Assembly (NCBI RefSeq): GCF_012932215.1 | Contig: NZ_CP048788.1 | Location: forward strand, 930,001-994,000 | Length of the DNA stretch: 64,000 nt | Reading direction: 5' to 3' | From: Roseobacter ponti | GTDB lineage: Bacteria; Pseudomonadota; Alphaproteobacteria; Rhodobacterales; Rhodobacteraceae | Part shown: positions 1 to 9,351 of the stretch, in pieces | How positions within the stretch are numbered: the first letter of the stretch is position 1 | How the letters are laid out: each line of letters begins with the position of its first letter | Notes under the pieces: generated by a model | The model's database searches: none | Seen by the model: the letters and a program-made list of their open reading frames with translations, nothing else | What the model was told of the DNA's origin: nothing | Made by a program: the position numbers and the translations under genes

Positions 1-2
1 TC

Positions 3-230
3 GGGATCAGCAGTCAGGCCGCCGGCCACAAGACCCTCGCACCGCAGCTTGTCAAAGCGCTTAAAACTGCTGGTGCCGATGATATTCTGGTGATCTGCGG
101 CGGCGTGATCCCGCAACAGGATTATCAGTTTCTCTATGATTCCGGGGTAAAAGCCATCTTCGGACCCGGCACCAATATCCCCGAGGCTGCACAGCACATT
201 CTCAAGTTGATCAGCGCAGCCCGACCGTGA
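3..230 (+). CDS. Methylmalonyl-CoA mutase, C-terminal fragment (gene starts before the window)
   Basis: The 75 visible residues read in frame from base 3 and end at TGA 228-230. They match the end of the B12-binding domain of methylmalonyl-CoA mutase: the AGHKTL segment, the VICGGVIP strand-turn, the [10 protein letters not shown] helix and the AIFGPGT loop near the C-terminus are all family hallmarks. The enzyme interconverts (R)-methylmalonyl-CoA and succinyl-CoA with adenosylcobalamin, usually in propionyl-CoA or ethylmalonyl-CoA metabolism in the cytoplasm. The cobalamin-ligand histidine motif and the substrate barrel lie outside the window, so activity cannot be judged. About 120 bases of non-coding sequence separate it from the next gene. 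Confidence 0.9.
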   Translation, partial: GISSQAAGHKTLAPQLVKALKTAGADDILVICGGVIPQQDYQFLYDSGVKAIFGPGTNIPEAAQHILKLISAARP

Positions 231-349
231 ACCCCGCCGTGTAATTTTTTGCGGGAGACCCTTTTATGTCGCCGGACGTTGTATTACCTGCGGTTGAACA
301 TGGTGAGCGGCTGCCGGAGGGTGGCGGTGCGGCAGAAGGGAGACAGGAC

Positions 350-964
350 ATGCTATTGGATCACCTTGCAGTCGCAGGTGAAACGCTGGACGAAGCCCGT
401 TCGGTCGTCGAAGAAACGCTTGGCGTTCCGATGCAGCCCGGCGGCGAGCATGACGTCTTTTTCACCCATAATATGCTTCTGGGGCTCGACGACGGCCTGT
501 ATCTTGAGGCGATTGCGATTAACCCTGCCGCACCACGTCCGGACCGTGCCCGCTGGTTCGATCTTGACCGGTTCAAAGGTCCGGCGAGGCTTACGAACTG
601 GATCTGCCGGTCTGATGATCTGGCCGGTGATCTGAGCGCCCTGCCTGACGCGATGGGCACGCCCGTTGATCTTCAGCGCGGAGATCTCCGCTGGCAGATG
701 GCCGTGCCGCAGGACGGCATTCTGCCCTTTGATAATCTCGCGCCTGCCCTGATCCGGTGGCAGACTGATCTGCATCCGGCACAGCGTCTTGATGGCTCCG
801 GGGTTCGTCTGAAACGGCTTATTATTTCTCACCCGGATGCGCGGCAGCTTTCGGGCCTGCTGTCCGGGCGGCTTAATGATGCGCGGGTGATTTTCGAGGT
901 TGGTCCGGTGGATATGGCTGCGGTTTTTGCGACGCCGGGCGGCGACAGGATGATCAGCGGGTGA
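350..964 (+). CDS. VOC-family protein with glyoxalase-like domain
   Basis: A 204-residue protein. I chose the ATG at 350 because a purine-rich AAGGGAGA lies about 6-12 bases upstream and the family consensus starts at 'LLDHLAVA'; an in-frame ATG at 266 would add 28 unlike residues. The N-terminal half (LDHLAVAG, then [18 protein letters not shown]) is typical of the Glyoxalase_3-like branch of the vicinal-oxygen-chelate superfamily, where a His and a Glu of this half normally bind a metal. Members are cytoplasmic enzymes of mostly unknown substrate. Its stop overlaps the GTG start of the following acetyltransferase (GTGA), indicating translational coupling. Substrate not predictable. Confidence 0.8.
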   Translation: MLLDHLAVAGETLDEARSVVEETLGVPMQPGGEHDVFFTHNMLLGLDDGLYLEAIAINPAAPRPDRARWFDLDRFKGPARLTNWICRSDDLAGDLSALPDAMGTPVDLQRGDLRWQMAVPQDGILPFDNLAPALIRWQTDLHPAQRLDGSGVRLKRLIISHPDARQLSGLLSGRLNDARVIFEVGPVDMAAVFATPGGDRMISG

Positions 965-1449
965 TCCGGCCGGCGGCTCCACCGGATGCTGCTGATGTGG
1001 CCACCCTCTGGAACCGGATGATCCGCGAAACTGATTTCACCTTCACAACCGAGGAGCGGTCCGTCGCGAATGTCCGCAACCTGATCAGAGAACGCGACGG
1101 CGCTTTCTTCGTGGCTGGAACCGGGGGCGCATTCAGCGGTTTTGTGACATTCGGGGCCTTCCGGTCCGGTCCGGGTTATCGTGCGACAGCAGAGCTCAGC
1201 ATTCTGGTGACGCCGCAGGCTGCGGGTACGGGTCTGGCCGGCGCGCTGATGCAGACCGGCGAAGAAGCTGCGCGCGCCGCAGGCATTCACGTCATGATCG
1301 CGGCCATAAGTGCCGTAAATCCGCGTGCCATCCGGTTTCATACCCGCCAGGGCTATGTTGAAGCAGGACGGTTGGCAGAAGTCGGGCGCAAGAACGGCGC
1401 CTGGCTGGATCTGGTGCTGATGCAGAAAATCCTTGCAGGCGGGCGTTGA
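961..1449 (+). CDS. GNAT-family N-acetyltransferase
   Basis: A 162-residue single-domain GNAT. The start is the GTG at 961, which overlaps the TGA of the preceding gene by four bases. The acetyl-CoA pyrophosphate-binding loop is visible as VTPQAAGTGLAGAL (roughly residues 81-94), followed by the NPRAIRFHTRQGYVEAG strand-helix usual in the phosphinothricin/ribosomal-type branch. Motif A reads QAAGTG in place of the commoner R/Q-x-x-G-x-G. It would transfer acetyl from acetyl-CoA to an amine in the cytoplasm; the substrate is unknown. Tight packing with the VOC gene suggests co-expression rather than a shared pathway. Confidence 0.85.
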   Translation: MIRPAAPPDAADVATLWNRMIRETDFTFTTEERSVANVRNLIRERDGAFFVAGTGGAFSGFVTFGAFRSGPGYRATAELSILVTPQAAGTGLAGALMQTGEEAARAAGIHVMIAAISAVNPRAIRFHTRQGYVEAGRLAEVGRKNGAWLDLVLMQKILAGGR

Positions 1450-1489
1450 CGGACTGACATGCCTGGCGCCAGCGGGTATGCTCGGCGCT

Positions 1490-2167
1490 ATGTCGATCTG
1501 GTCCCGCATCTCCGACGCGCTGTCCGCACTGACCGCAGGCGAAGAGCTTTCGGCTGTTTTCGATCGTTTGCGCAGCCCGCCCGAGCGTTCCGTGGCCTTC
1601 ACTATCGCGGTGATCGCGCTCGGCGCCAAGATGGCCAAGGCGGACGGGCAGGTTACCCGCGACGAGGTCACCGCCTTCCGTGAGGTTTTCCACATTGCCA
1701 GCGCTGATGAGCAGGGGGCGGCGCGGGTCTTTAACCTGGCACGCCGTGATGTTGCGGGATTTGAAGAATATGCCGCGCGAATCCGGGCGATGTTCAGCGG
1801 CCAGCCGGACACGCTGCGTGATCTCCTTGAAGGCCTCTTTCACATTGCGATGGCCGACGGATTCTATCATCCTAATGAGGATGCCTTTCTGGAGCGGGTC
1901 ACGGCCATTTTCGGTGTGCCGGAAAACGAATTCAGGGCGCTGCGGATGCGCTTTGCTCCGGAGGCATTACGGGACCCTTACACCGTGCTCGGCGTGACGC
2001 CCGATATGTCTGAACGTGAAATCCGCAGCGTCTGGCGCCGGCTTGTGCGCGAAAATCACCCTGATGCGATGATCGCGCGTGGTGTGCCTGAAGAGGCGTT
2101 GCAGATGGCACAGAAACGGATGGCAGACATCAACCGCGCGTGGGAAGAAATCCAGGAAAGGGCCTGA
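1490..2167 (+). CDS. TerB-like/J-domain (DjlA-type) co-chaperone
   Basis: About 225 residues from the ATG at 1490; ATGs at 1478 and 1433 are in frame but no start has a strong Shine-Dalgarno site, so the start is uncertain. The middle region (AKMAKADGQVTRDEVTAFREVF and IAMADGFYHPNEDAFLERV) has the acidic repeats of the TerB/DjlA fold. The last ~65 residues form a J domain: DPYTVLGV at its start and the HPD tripeptide in ENHPDAM, the site that stimulates DnaK ATPase. The order TerB-then-J is that of DjlA, but no N-terminal membrane anchor is visible, so it is probably a soluble cytoplasmic co-chaperone. Its TGA overlaps the next ATG (TGATG). Confidence 0.85.
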   Translation: MSIWSRISDALSALTAGEELSAVFDRLRSPPERSVAFTIAVIALGAKMAKADGQVTRDEVTAFREVFHIASADEQGAARVFNLARRDVAGFEEYAARIRAMFSGQPDTLRDLLEGLFHIAMADGFYHPNEDAFLERVTAIFGVPENEFRALRMRFAPEALRDPYTVLGVTPDMSEREIRSVWRRLVRENHPDAMIARGVPEEALQMAQKRMADINRAWEEIQERA

Positions 2168-3174
2168 TGCGGTTTGCGACCTATAACGTTGAGTGGTTCA
2201 ACGAACTCTTTGACGCAAAAGACCGGCTGATCCGGGACAGCGCGTGGTCGGCCCGCTACAATATCACGCGCAAAGGCCAGGCCGATGCAATCGCGGCTGT
2301 GCTGAGCGCAGTGGATGCGGATGCGGTTCTGATCATCGAGGCGCCTGATGCCAGCGGACGGCGCAGCACCGTTGCCGCGCTCGAGGGCTTTGCTGCGTAT
2401 TACGGGTTGCGCCAGCGGTCGGCGATCATGGGGTTCGCCAATGACACGCGCCAGGAAATCGCGCTGATGTATGATCCGGGCGCGCTTGATGTGGTGCATG
2501 CCCCGCGGGCCGGAACACCGGACGTGCCGCGCTTTGACGGTGTGTTCGGGATTGATCTGGATGTGGATGCGACCCGCGATGAGGTGCGGTTTTCCAAGCC
2601 ACCCCTTGAGCTGGATATAGTCACGCGGACGGGCACGGCTCTGCATCTGATCGGCGCGCACCTGAAGTCTAAGGCGCCGCACGGTGCGCGCAATGACACC
2701 GACATCATGCGCATCGCGATTGCCAACCGTCGCAAGCAACTGGCCCAGGCCATCTGGCTGCGCGCGCGGATCGATCAGGTGAGCACTGAAGACACGCCGC
2801 TTATGGTGATGGGCGATCTCAACGATGGCCCCGGTCTTGATGAATTTGAAGGGCTTTTCGGGCGGTCATCGGTTGAGATCATCCTTGGCTCAGACGGGGA
2901 GAACCCTCTTTTCGACCCGCATGCAGGGCGGGCGCTCAGCCAGCGGCTCGGACCTTTGCCGACCACCTCCCGATTCTGGATCGCGCCGGAGAAACGCTTT
3001 TTACAGGCGCTGCTTGATTACATCATGATTTCACAGGATCTGCGCGCCCGCGGGGCCGACTGGCGCATCTGGCATCCGCTGGATGACCCGGAATGCTGGG
3101 CCGATGCGGATCTGCGGGATGCACTGGTGGCTGCGTCAGATCACTTTCCTGTCAGCATCGATCTGGATATCTGA
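2167..3174 (+). CDS. Endonuclease/exonuclease/phosphatase-fold protein
   Basis: 335 residues from the ATG at 2167, which sits in a TGATG overlap with the preceding gene. All landmark motifs of the EEP (DNase I-like) superfamily are present in order: TYNVEWFNE near the N-terminus (metal-binding Asn/Glu), LIIEAPD, LIGAHLKSK, VMGDLND (Asp/Asn pair) and the C-terminal SDHFPVSID (Asp-His catalytic pair). These residues predict a functional Mg-dependent phosphodiesterase or nuclease. There is no signal peptide, so a cytoplasmic role is likely. Whether it acts on nucleic acid, a phosphoinositide-like molecule or another phosphodiester cannot be told from sequence. Confidence 0.85.
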   Translation: MRFATYNVEWFNELFDAKDRLIRDSAWSARYNITRKGQADAIAAVLSAVDADAVLIIEAPDASGRRSTVAALEGFAAYYGLRQRSAIMGFANDTRQEIALMYDPGALDVVHAPRAGTPDVPRFDGVFGIDLDVDATRDEVRFSKPPLELDIVTRTGTALHLIGAHLKSKAPHGARNDTDIMRIAIANRRKQLAQAIWLRARIDQVSTEDTPLMVMGDLNDGPGLDEFEGLFGRSSVEIILGSDGENPLFDPHAGRALSQRLGPLPTTSRFWIAPEKRFLQALLDYIMISQDLRARGADWRIWHPLDDPECWADADLRDALVAASDHFPVSIDLDI

Positions 3175-3193
3175 CCTCGGAGAATCGCGCAGG

Positions 3194-3562
3194 ATGCGCT
3201 ATACTTCTCAAATGAAACAGATTTTTTCTGCCACCCTTATCGCTCTTGTCACAGCCCTGCCCGTCTCTGCGCAGCAGGACGACGGGTCGTCGCTGATGGA
3301 AGAAGGGACCCGACAGTTTCTTGAGGGCCTGCTGCGCCAGATGGAGCCGGCGCTGGAAGGCATGAGCGAATTCATCGAAGAGATGGGGCCCGCGATGTCA
3401 AATCTGCTGTCACAGGTCGAAGACTGGTCGGTTTATGAGGCACCTGAAATTCTGGAAAACGGGGATATCATCATTCGTCGCAAACCGGAGGATGACCCTG
3501 GAACCGACCCGGAACCGTCGCCTGAAGACACGCCTGACATGCCGCCTCAGGTGGATCTCTGA
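3194..3562 (+). CDS. Small exported acidic protein, conserved hypothetical
   Basis: 122 residues if it starts at ATG 3194 (GGAG at 3179-3182), or 116 from ATG 3212. The N-terminus MKQIFSATLIALVTALPVSA-QQ is a clean Sec signal peptide with an AxA-type cleavage site, so the mature protein is periplasmic. The rest is acidic and helical (LMEEGTRQFLEGLLRQMEPALEGM) and ends in a proline/aspartate-rich tail. Proteins of this shape recur in roseobacters and I recall them being labelled 'AAA+ ATPase' in some automatic annotation; no P-loop is present here and that label is not supported. Its last 16 bases overlap the convergent ppx 3' end. Confidence 0.7.
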   Translation: MRYTSQMKQIFSATLIALVTALPVSAQQDDGSSLMEEGTRQFLEGLLRQMEPALEGMSEFIEEMGPAMSNLLSQVEDWSVYEAPEILENGDIIIRRKPEDDPGTDPEPSPEDTPDMPPQVDL

Positions 3563-5127
3563 CGCACTTTTCTGACCTCAACCTCGGCATTCAGCGATGA
3601 GGCCAGAGAGACCAGCCGGGCCTCTGATACTTCACCGAAAAGCGGCACCATGTCGTTCGTAAGAAGCAGCTGCAGCCGTCGTTTTTTGGGAAACCAGCGC
3701 AGTGTGCCGCGTTCGGCGTCCTGGGCCATCCACATCATGGCGCCGAAACGCATGGCCTTGCCCAGAATTTCCGCCTCCAGCTGTGATTTTTCATCAATGA
3801 GATCATAGAGGTAGTCAAAACGTGTGCCTTCGCGTTTGTTGGAATAACGGTGCAGAAGTGCCAGCCCGAGAAAGACCCGTTCGGAGTGTTTCAACCCGCC
3901 AAGGTTTGCCCGCGTTGCGTTGTCAAAACAGGTCTCGGCGCGGTAATCGGGATGCGCCCGCCAGCTCACGTCATGCAAAAGGCAGGCCGCTTTGACCAGC
4001 CGGCGACGCTGTTCCGGCACGTTTTTGAAAAGCGGATGGATGAAGGCATAAAGCGATTTGCCAAATCCCGGCATACGCGCGTCTTTGGCTTCTGCAAACC
4101 GGCAGGCCTCAATGAGCGGGTCGCGGTCACGCAGCCGCTGCGGCATCTGCTCATAGAGCATGCCTTCGCGAATGCCGTAGCTTGAGATGGCGATGTCCTT
4201 GGGGCGGAACGACTGCACCAGACGGCTCAGCACTTCAGCGGCCAGCGGCACCAGGCTCATACGAGCTGAAGAGATGTTGCAGGCGCCCCGCAACTCTTCG
4301 AGGTCCGCCTTGCGGATGAACTTTGCCGTGGCCGAGACGCTGCGTGCGGTCATGCGGTATTCGTGCAGCACGTGCAGCGGATAGCCGCGGCGGTACATAT
4401 CGATGCGTGCGATCGCCCGCCAGGACCCGCCGACGAGGAAAAGACGGTCCCGCTGGTCGCCCATCACCGATTTCATGTGCTCCATGGTCTCGCGGATGTG
4501 GGTGTCGCGGGCTTTTTTGCCACCTTTGATTTCACGCAGTTTCAGCGGGCCGAGAGACGAGGTCATACGCCGTCCCACCCGCCCGCCGGAGATCTCCGCA
4601 AGCTCCATAGAGGAGCCGCCGATATCGCAGACAAGCCCGTAGGATCCGGGCCATCCAAGCAGCACCCCCTGAGCGGAAAGCCGCGCTTCTTCCTCGCCGT
4701 CGATGACCCAGATGCGCAACCCGGTTTCGCGGCGCACGTCCTCGCAGAAATCGGGGCCGTCGCTGGCGTCTCGCACCGCAGCCGTCGCCACAACGGTCAG
4801 TGCCGGCAGGCCCATGCCCTGGGCCAGATGCTGAAACCGGCGCAGGGCGGCGAGTGCCCGCACCCGTCCCTCGGGGTTGAGCCGCCCGGAGTCCGACAGG
4901 CCGGCACCAAGTGCACACATGATTTTTTCGTTGTAAAAATAGGCTGGTGACCGGGCCGCGCCGTCAAACACTACAAGCCTTACGGAGTTCGAGCCGACAT
5001 CGACCACGCCCACACGGGCCAGAGCGCGCGCGCCGGGGTCTTCAAACAACGGGCGGCCAAAAAGGCCTGCGTCCGGTTGCACGGATGCAGCCTCAGGCGC
5101 TCCGGCGATGTTGGTCTGATCAGTCAT
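3547..5127 (-). CDS. ppx: Exopolyphosphatase / Ppx-GppA phosphatase family
   Basis: 526 residues, start ATG at 5127. The first domain has the actin-fold phosphate loop of the Ppx/GppA family (VVDVGSNSVRLVVFD near residue 41) and the second glycine-rich loop (LVCDIGGSSMEL near residue 165). The C-terminal third resembles the HD-like helical domain (ACLLHDVSWRAHPDY). It should hydrolyse terminal phosphates from polyphosphate and possibly pppGpp in the cytoplasm. It lies 84 bases downstream of ppk in the same leftward operon, the usual pairing of polyphosphate synthesis and breakdown. Its 3' end overlaps a convergent gene by 16 bases. Confidence 0.92.
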   Translation of the reverse strand: MTDQTNIAGAPEAASVQPDAGLFGRPLFEDPGARALARVGVVDVGSNSVRLVVFDGAARSPAYFYNEKIMCALGAGLSDSGRLNPEGRVRALAALRRFQHLAQGMGLPALTVVATAAVRDASDGPDFCEDVRRETGLRIWVIDGEEEARLSAQGVLLGWPGSYGLVCDIGGSSMELAEISGGRVGRRMTSSLGPLKLREIKGGKKARDTHIRETMEHMKSVMGDQRDRLFLVGGSWRAIARIDMYRRGYPLHVLHEYRMTARSVSATAKFIRKADLEELRGACNISSARMSLVPLAAEVLSRLVQSFRPKDIAISSYGIREGMLYEQMPQRLRDRDPLIEACRFAEAKDARMPGFGKSLYAFIHPLFKNVPEQRRRLVKAACLLHDVSWRAHPDYRAETCFDNATRANLGGLKHSERVFLGLALLHRYSNKREGTRFDYLYDLIDEKSQLEAEILGKAMRFGAMMWMAQDAERGTLRWFPKKRRLQLLLTNDMVPLFGEVSEARLVSLASSLNAEVEVRKVRQRST

Positions 5128-5211
5128 TGGCAGTTCCGCAGCTTCGCCTCACCCTGTGAAAGATTTGGCTGATGGTCAATGCGCCCGGTCGGATTTACCG
5201 GAATTGCGGTC

Positions 5212-7386
5212 TCAGTCTTCGGTATGGGTCAGCTTGGGCACGTCCGATGCTCCGGCCGAGCCGCGCCCGGACAGTGACGGGTTTTCCATAAAGAAACGGT
5301 GGCAGTTGAACGCAAAAGCGCCTTCCGGCAGGGGCGGACGTTCAAACGAGCCATCAGGCCCCATGACCCAGCTTTGCGCGACATCCGCGAGATTGGCGGC
5401 CATGATCTGGCTGACGATCTGCGCCTTGACGGTCGCGTTCTCGATTTCAACGAGGGTTTCCACGCGCCGGTTCAGGTTGCGGCCCATCCAGTCGGCGGAG
5501 GAGATGAAAACCCGGCCTTTTTTGTGCGGCAGTCCGGCGCCGTTGCCGAAACAGACGATGCGCGAATGCTCAAGGAAGCGTCCGACGATAGATTTGACGC
5601 GGACGTTTTCGCTCAGCCCTTTGATGCCGGGGCGCAACCCGCAGATGCCGCGTACGACGAGGCTGATTTTCACGCCCGCCTGGCTGGCGGCATAGAGTGC
5701 GTCGATCACTTCACTGTCGATGATCGAATTCATTTTGGCCCAGATGACGGCCGGTTTGCCGGCGCGCGCGTGCTCTGCCTCCGCCGCGATCAGTTCCAGC
5801 AGGCGGGGTTTGAGTGTGGTGGGCGATATGGCCAGGTTGTCGAGTTTTTCAGGCTGGGCGTAACCGGAGAGATAGTTGAAGACTTTGGTCGCATCACGGC
5901 CGAGGCGCGTATCGCAGGTAAAGAGCGACAGATCGGTGTAAATGCGGGCCGTAATAGGATGGTAGTTACCGGTGCCGTAGTGGGTGTAGGTCACCAGCTG
6001 ATTACCTTCGCGCCGCACCACGGTGGAGATTTTTGCGTGGGTTTTCAGATCTAAAAAGCCATAAACCACATGCGCGCCCGCCCGCTCCAGACGGCGCGAC
6101 TGGCGGATGTTGGCGGCCTCGTCGAACCGCGCTTTGAGCTCCACCAGAGCGGTCACGGATTTACCCTCTTCGGCCGCTTCGCAGAGCGCCTCAACAATCG
6201 GGCTGTCGCGTGAGGTGCGATAGAGGGTCTGTTTGATCGCCACCACCTGCGGGTCACGTGCGGCCTGCTGCAGAAAGCGCACAACCATATCGAAGGTCTC
6301 GTAGGGGTGATGCAGCAACATGTCTTTGTTTCGCACAGCGGCCAGCATATCGCCTTCAAAATCGGTCACGCGCTCGGGGATGCGCGGTGTGAAGCTGGGC
6401 CAGAGCAGATCGGGGCGGCTGTCGAGAACCAGCTCGCTGAGATCAGCCGAGCCGATCATGCCGTCGATCTCGATGACTTCTTCGGCGTCCACGCCAAGCT
6501 CTTCCATAATCACCGATTTGAGCTTTTCGGGGGCGCCTGCGGAATGCGTCAGCCGCACCACTTCGCCCCGCCTGCGGCGTTTAAGGGCCACCTCGAACTC
6601 GCGTACGAGGTCTTCGGCTTCCTCCTCGACCTCGAGATCGCTGTCACGCAGTACGCGAAACTCGAAATGCGCTTTAAGTTTGTACCCGGGAAACAGCCCG
6701 CCCACGTTCAGCACCAGCAGCTCTTCGAGCGGCAGAAACCGGTTTTCGCCTTCACCTGCCGGCAGGGCGATAAAACGTTCGATCTGTGCAGGGATCGGCA
6801 GCAGCGCCTGCAGGGGCCGCTTGTCGCTGCTGCGTTCAAGCTGAAGCGCCAGCGCGTAGCCGGTGTTGGGAATAAACGGAAAAGGATGCGCAGGATCAAT
6901 CGCCAGAGGCGACAGAACCGCAAAGACCTGGGTGAGGAAAACGTCCTCCAGATACGTCAGATCTTCGTCTGTGAGGTCCCTGTTGCGCAGGACGGATATC
7001 TTCTGTTCTTCCATCTCCGCCAGCAGCTTCACCAGAACTTTCTGCTGGGTTTCCATCAGGCTGCGCGCATTCTGATCAATCAGCACAAGCTGTTCAGCAG
7101 GACTGAGCCCGTCAGCGCCTGGCGTCGTATTACCCGCATGGGCAAGTTCGCGCAGACCGGCCACCCGCACGGTATAAAACTCGTCGAGATTATTAGCGGA
7201 GATCGAAAGAAACCGGAGCCTTTCAAGCAACGGCACGCGGAGGTTTTCAGCTTCCTCCACAACGCGCCAGTTGAAGCCGAGCCAGCTCAGCTCCCGGTTA
7301 AAGAACCGGGCGGGACCTGACGTATCAAGATCCGGCATCTCGGTTGCAGGTGGGAAATCAGCGGTCAGAAAGTCGGCGTAGGTCAT
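5212..7386 (-). CDS. ppk: Polyphosphate kinase 1
   Basis: 724 residues from the ATG at 7386; the longer open frame to 7557 runs into hdaA and encodes unrelated sequence. The N-terminus [20 protein letters not shown] is the PPK1 N domain signature. Further on are [16 protein letters not shown], the phosphohistidine-type segment, RFDEAANI, and [11 protein letters not shown] with the second conserved histidine. Length is close to the usual ~690-720. PPK1 reversibly polymerises the gamma phosphate of ATP into polyphosphate at the inner membrane or in the cytoplasm. The gene follows hdaA by 43 bases and precedes ppx, so the operon links DnaA regulation and stress polyphosphate. Confidence 0.96.
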   Translation of the reverse strand: MTYADFLTADFPPATEMPDLDTSGPARFFNRELSWLGFNWRVVEEAENLRVPLLERLRFLSISANNLDEFYTVRVAGLRELAHAGNTTPGADGLSPAEQLVLIDQNARSLMETQQKVLVKLLAEMEEQKISVLRNRDLTDEDLTYLEDVFLTQVFAVLSPLAIDPAHPFPFIPNTGYALALQLERSSDKRPLQALLPIPAQIERFIALPAGEGENRFLPLEELLVLNVGGLFPGYKLKAHFEFRVLRDSDLEVEEEAEDLVREFEVALKRRRRGEVVRLTHSAGAPEKLKSVIMEELGVDAEEVIEIDGMIGSADLSELVLDSRPDLLWPSFTPRIPERVTDFEGDMLAAVRNKDMLLHHPYETFDMVVRFLQQAARDPQVVAIKQTLYRTSRDSPIVEALCEAAEEGKSVTALVELKARFDEAANIRQSRRLERAGAHVVYGFLDLKTHAKISTVVRREGNQLVTYTHYGTGNYHPITARIYTDLSLFTCDTRLGRDATKVFNYLSGYAQPEKLDNLAISPTTLKPRLLELIAAEAEHARAGKPAVIWAKMNSIIDSEVIDALYAASQAGVKISLVVRGICGLRPGIKGLSENVRVKSIVGRFLEHSRIVCFGNGAGLPHKKGRVFISSADWMGRNLNRRVETLVEIENATVKAQIVSQIMAANLADVAQSWVMGPDGSFERPPLPEGAFAFNCHRFFMENPSLSGRGSAGASDVPKLTHTED

Positions 7387-7429
7387 ACGTGCCTTGTGCT
7401 GGTAAATTGTAACGGAGCGGTGACATATA

Positions 7430-8110
7430 TCAGCGCGCCGGGCCCTCTTTGTCCAGCAGATCGGCGGCAAGACTGCGGGAAACCGGCTTTTTCCGGGCCA
7501 GCGATGCGGCATCCAGTGCGCATACCACATCACGGGCGGCAGCAAAGGACCGGTCAATGCGCCGGATCAGATATGCAATGACATCCGGTTTCGGCATGAG
7601 CTGGCGGTCGGCAAACAGCTTGGCCAGAACGGCTGATAAGAGTGCATCATCGGGCGGCTCAAGGGCCACCATCGGTGTTCCGCCCAGACGGCTTGCCAGA
7701 TCGGCAAGGCCGATGTCCCATGTCTGAGGCAGGCCGGTGCCGGTGAGCAGCAGGCTGTTGGATTCCGCCAGCACCAGGTTGTGCAGGTGAAAAAGATGCT
7801 GCTGCGTCTGCGCGTTGCCTGCTATGCGGTCCGTGTCTTCAACAGCCACTGAGCCTGCGGCAAGACCGGGCACCATATCGGCGGTCAGGTCGCAGGCAGA
7901 GATGACCTTTGCCCCCGAGAGGGCCGCCCAGACATGCGCGAGATGGGTTTTGCCTGACCCCTCCGGCCCTGTGAGCAGGAGTTTCCGGCCCGGCCAGGTC
8001 TGCCAGCCGTCGATCATTGCAAAAGCGATTTCATTCGAGGGAGCGACGAGGAAATCATCGCGCCCCAGCGCTGCAACGCCGGGCAGGTCAAATCCGAGCT
8101 GTTCGGCCAT
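7430..8110 (-). CDS. hdaA: DnaA-homologous regulatory ATPase HdaA
   Basis: 226 residues from the ATG at 8110. The sequence is a single short AAA+ domain: GPEGSGKTH is the Walker A loop near residue 46, AVEDTDRI the Walker B-like strand near residue 91, and a helical C-terminal lid ([19 protein letters not shown]). There is no DNA-binding domain IV, which separates it from DnaA. Hda/HdaA stimulates ATP hydrolysis by DnaA after initiation when bound to the beta clamp; the N-terminal QLGFDLP resembles the clamp-binding motif (QL-x-F/L). One base separates it from the upstream permease stop, and it is followed by ppk, an arrangement common in alphaproteobacteria. Confidence 0.9.
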   Translation of the reverse strand: MAEQLGFDLPGVAALGRDDFLVAPSNEIAFAMIDGWQTWPGRKLLLTGPEGSGKTHLAHVWAALSGAKVISACDLTADMVPGLAAGSVAVEDTDRIAGNAQTQQHLFHLHNLVLAESNSLLLTGTGLPQTWDIGLADLASRLGGTPMVALEPPDDALLSAVLAKLFADRQLMPKPDVIAYLIRRIDRSFAAARDVVCALDAASLARKKPVSRSLAADLLDKEGPAR

Positions 8111-8111
8111 A

Positions 8112-9179
8112 TCAGGTGTCGCCCCGGCCCGATCTGCCCTGATAGAGCAGTGAATGCTGGTACTTTTCGACCGCGAAACGGGCGATGACGCCCAGAGCTG
8201 CAGCCACCGGCACGGCGACCAGCATGCCCACGAATCCAAAGAGCGCACCAAAGACGGAGAGTGCAAAGATAAGCCAGACCGGGTGCAGCCCGACCGAGTC
8301 ACCCACCAGCTTGGGTGTCAGGATATTGCCTTCGACGATCTGGCCCAGAACAAAGATGCCGGCCACCAGGCCGATGCTGACCCAGTCTCCCCAGAACTGA
8401 AAGAGCGCAAGCCCGATGGCAAGTACACCGCCGATCAGTGCGCCAAGATAAGGGATAAAGGTCACCAGCCCGGCGATGAAGCCCACGACCAGTCCGAACT
8501 GTAACCCGACCAGCATCAGAGCCAGGGCGTAATACGTGCCCAGAATAAAGCAGACGGTGCCCATCCCGCGGATAAACGACGCAAGCGTGTTATCGATTTC
8601 GCGGGCAAGCCGGCGCACGACAGGGGCGTGATCACGCGGCAGAAGCTCGTCGATGCGCTGCACCATCCGGTCCCAGTCGAGCAGCAGATAGACCGACACC
8701 ACCGGCACGACCACAAGCAGCACAATCACATTCAGCAGCGAAGCAGCAGAGCTCAGAGCCGTTTCCAGCAGGGCGGCTCCGCGCTCTTCGATCGCGGCAC
8801 CGATGTTGTTGAGGGTCTGGCGCATGGTCGAGCTCTCTTCGAGCACCGAGGGAAAGCGTTCTGTGACGAATGCAGAAAGCGAGTCTGCGTACTGCGGGGC
8901 GGCGCGTACGAGCTGGATCGACTGGTTGACCAGAGTGGGGATCACAAGCAGCGCCATGATGATAAAGACCAGCAATCCTGCCAGGGTGATCACCGCCGTG
9001 GCCGCAGTACGGCTCAGCCCGAAACGTTCCAGCCGGTCGGCCACAGGATCGAGAAAATAGGCGATCGCACCGCCAAGAATAAACGGCAGCAGCACATGCC
9101 CCAGAGACCACAGCAGCACCAGAAAGACGGCTGCGGCACAGCTCCAGTATATCATCTGATCGCGAACGGGCAGTGCCAT
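8112..9179 (-). CDS. AI-2E family (PerM-like) membrane protein
   Basis: 355 residues from ATG 9179 with GGAG nine bases upstream. The protein has about eight hydrophobic segments: one near 10-30, a pair near 30-75, one near 145-170, and a cluster between ~205 and 340. The GLVTFIPYLGALIGG and GNILTPKLVGDSVGLHP segments are hallmarks of the AI-2E/PerM transporter family (inner membrane). Family members have been linked to AI-2 export, Na+/H+ exchange or PTS-independent functions, so the cargo is open. First gene of the leftward operon permease-hdaA-ppk-ppx; the 172-base gap to the divergent proS must hold promoters for both directions. Confidence 0.88.
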   Translation of the reverse strand: MALPVRDQMIYWSCAAAVFLVLLWSLGHVLLPFILGGAIAYFLDPVADRLERFGLSRTAATAVITLAGLLVFIIMALLVIPTLVNQSIQLVRAAPQYADSLSAFVTERFPSVLEESSTMRQTLNNIGAAIEERGAALLETALSSAASLLNVIVLLVVVPVVSVYLLLDWDRMVQRIDELLPRDHAPVVRRLAREIDNTLASFIRGMGTVCFILGTYYALALMLVGLQFGLVVGFIAGLVTFIPYLGALIGGVLAIGLALFQFWGDWVSIGLVAGIFVLGQIVEGNILTPKLVGDSVGLHPVWLIFALSVFGALFGFVGMLVAVPVAAALGVIARFAVEKYQHSLLYQGRSGRGDT

Positions 9180-9351
9180 CGGGGTCTCCGGTTGCGGGAT
9201 GCATCCCACATTGCCTATGCGCCGGACGGTTGCAAGGGGGCGGCCGGAAAAAGCGCGCGTGCAGCACCGCGGGCAGGTCAGTGCGTGATTGCGGGGGCCC
9301 GCGCTTTGGCATAGTCAGAGGCTGAGTATCTTACCCGAAGGACCAGCCACG

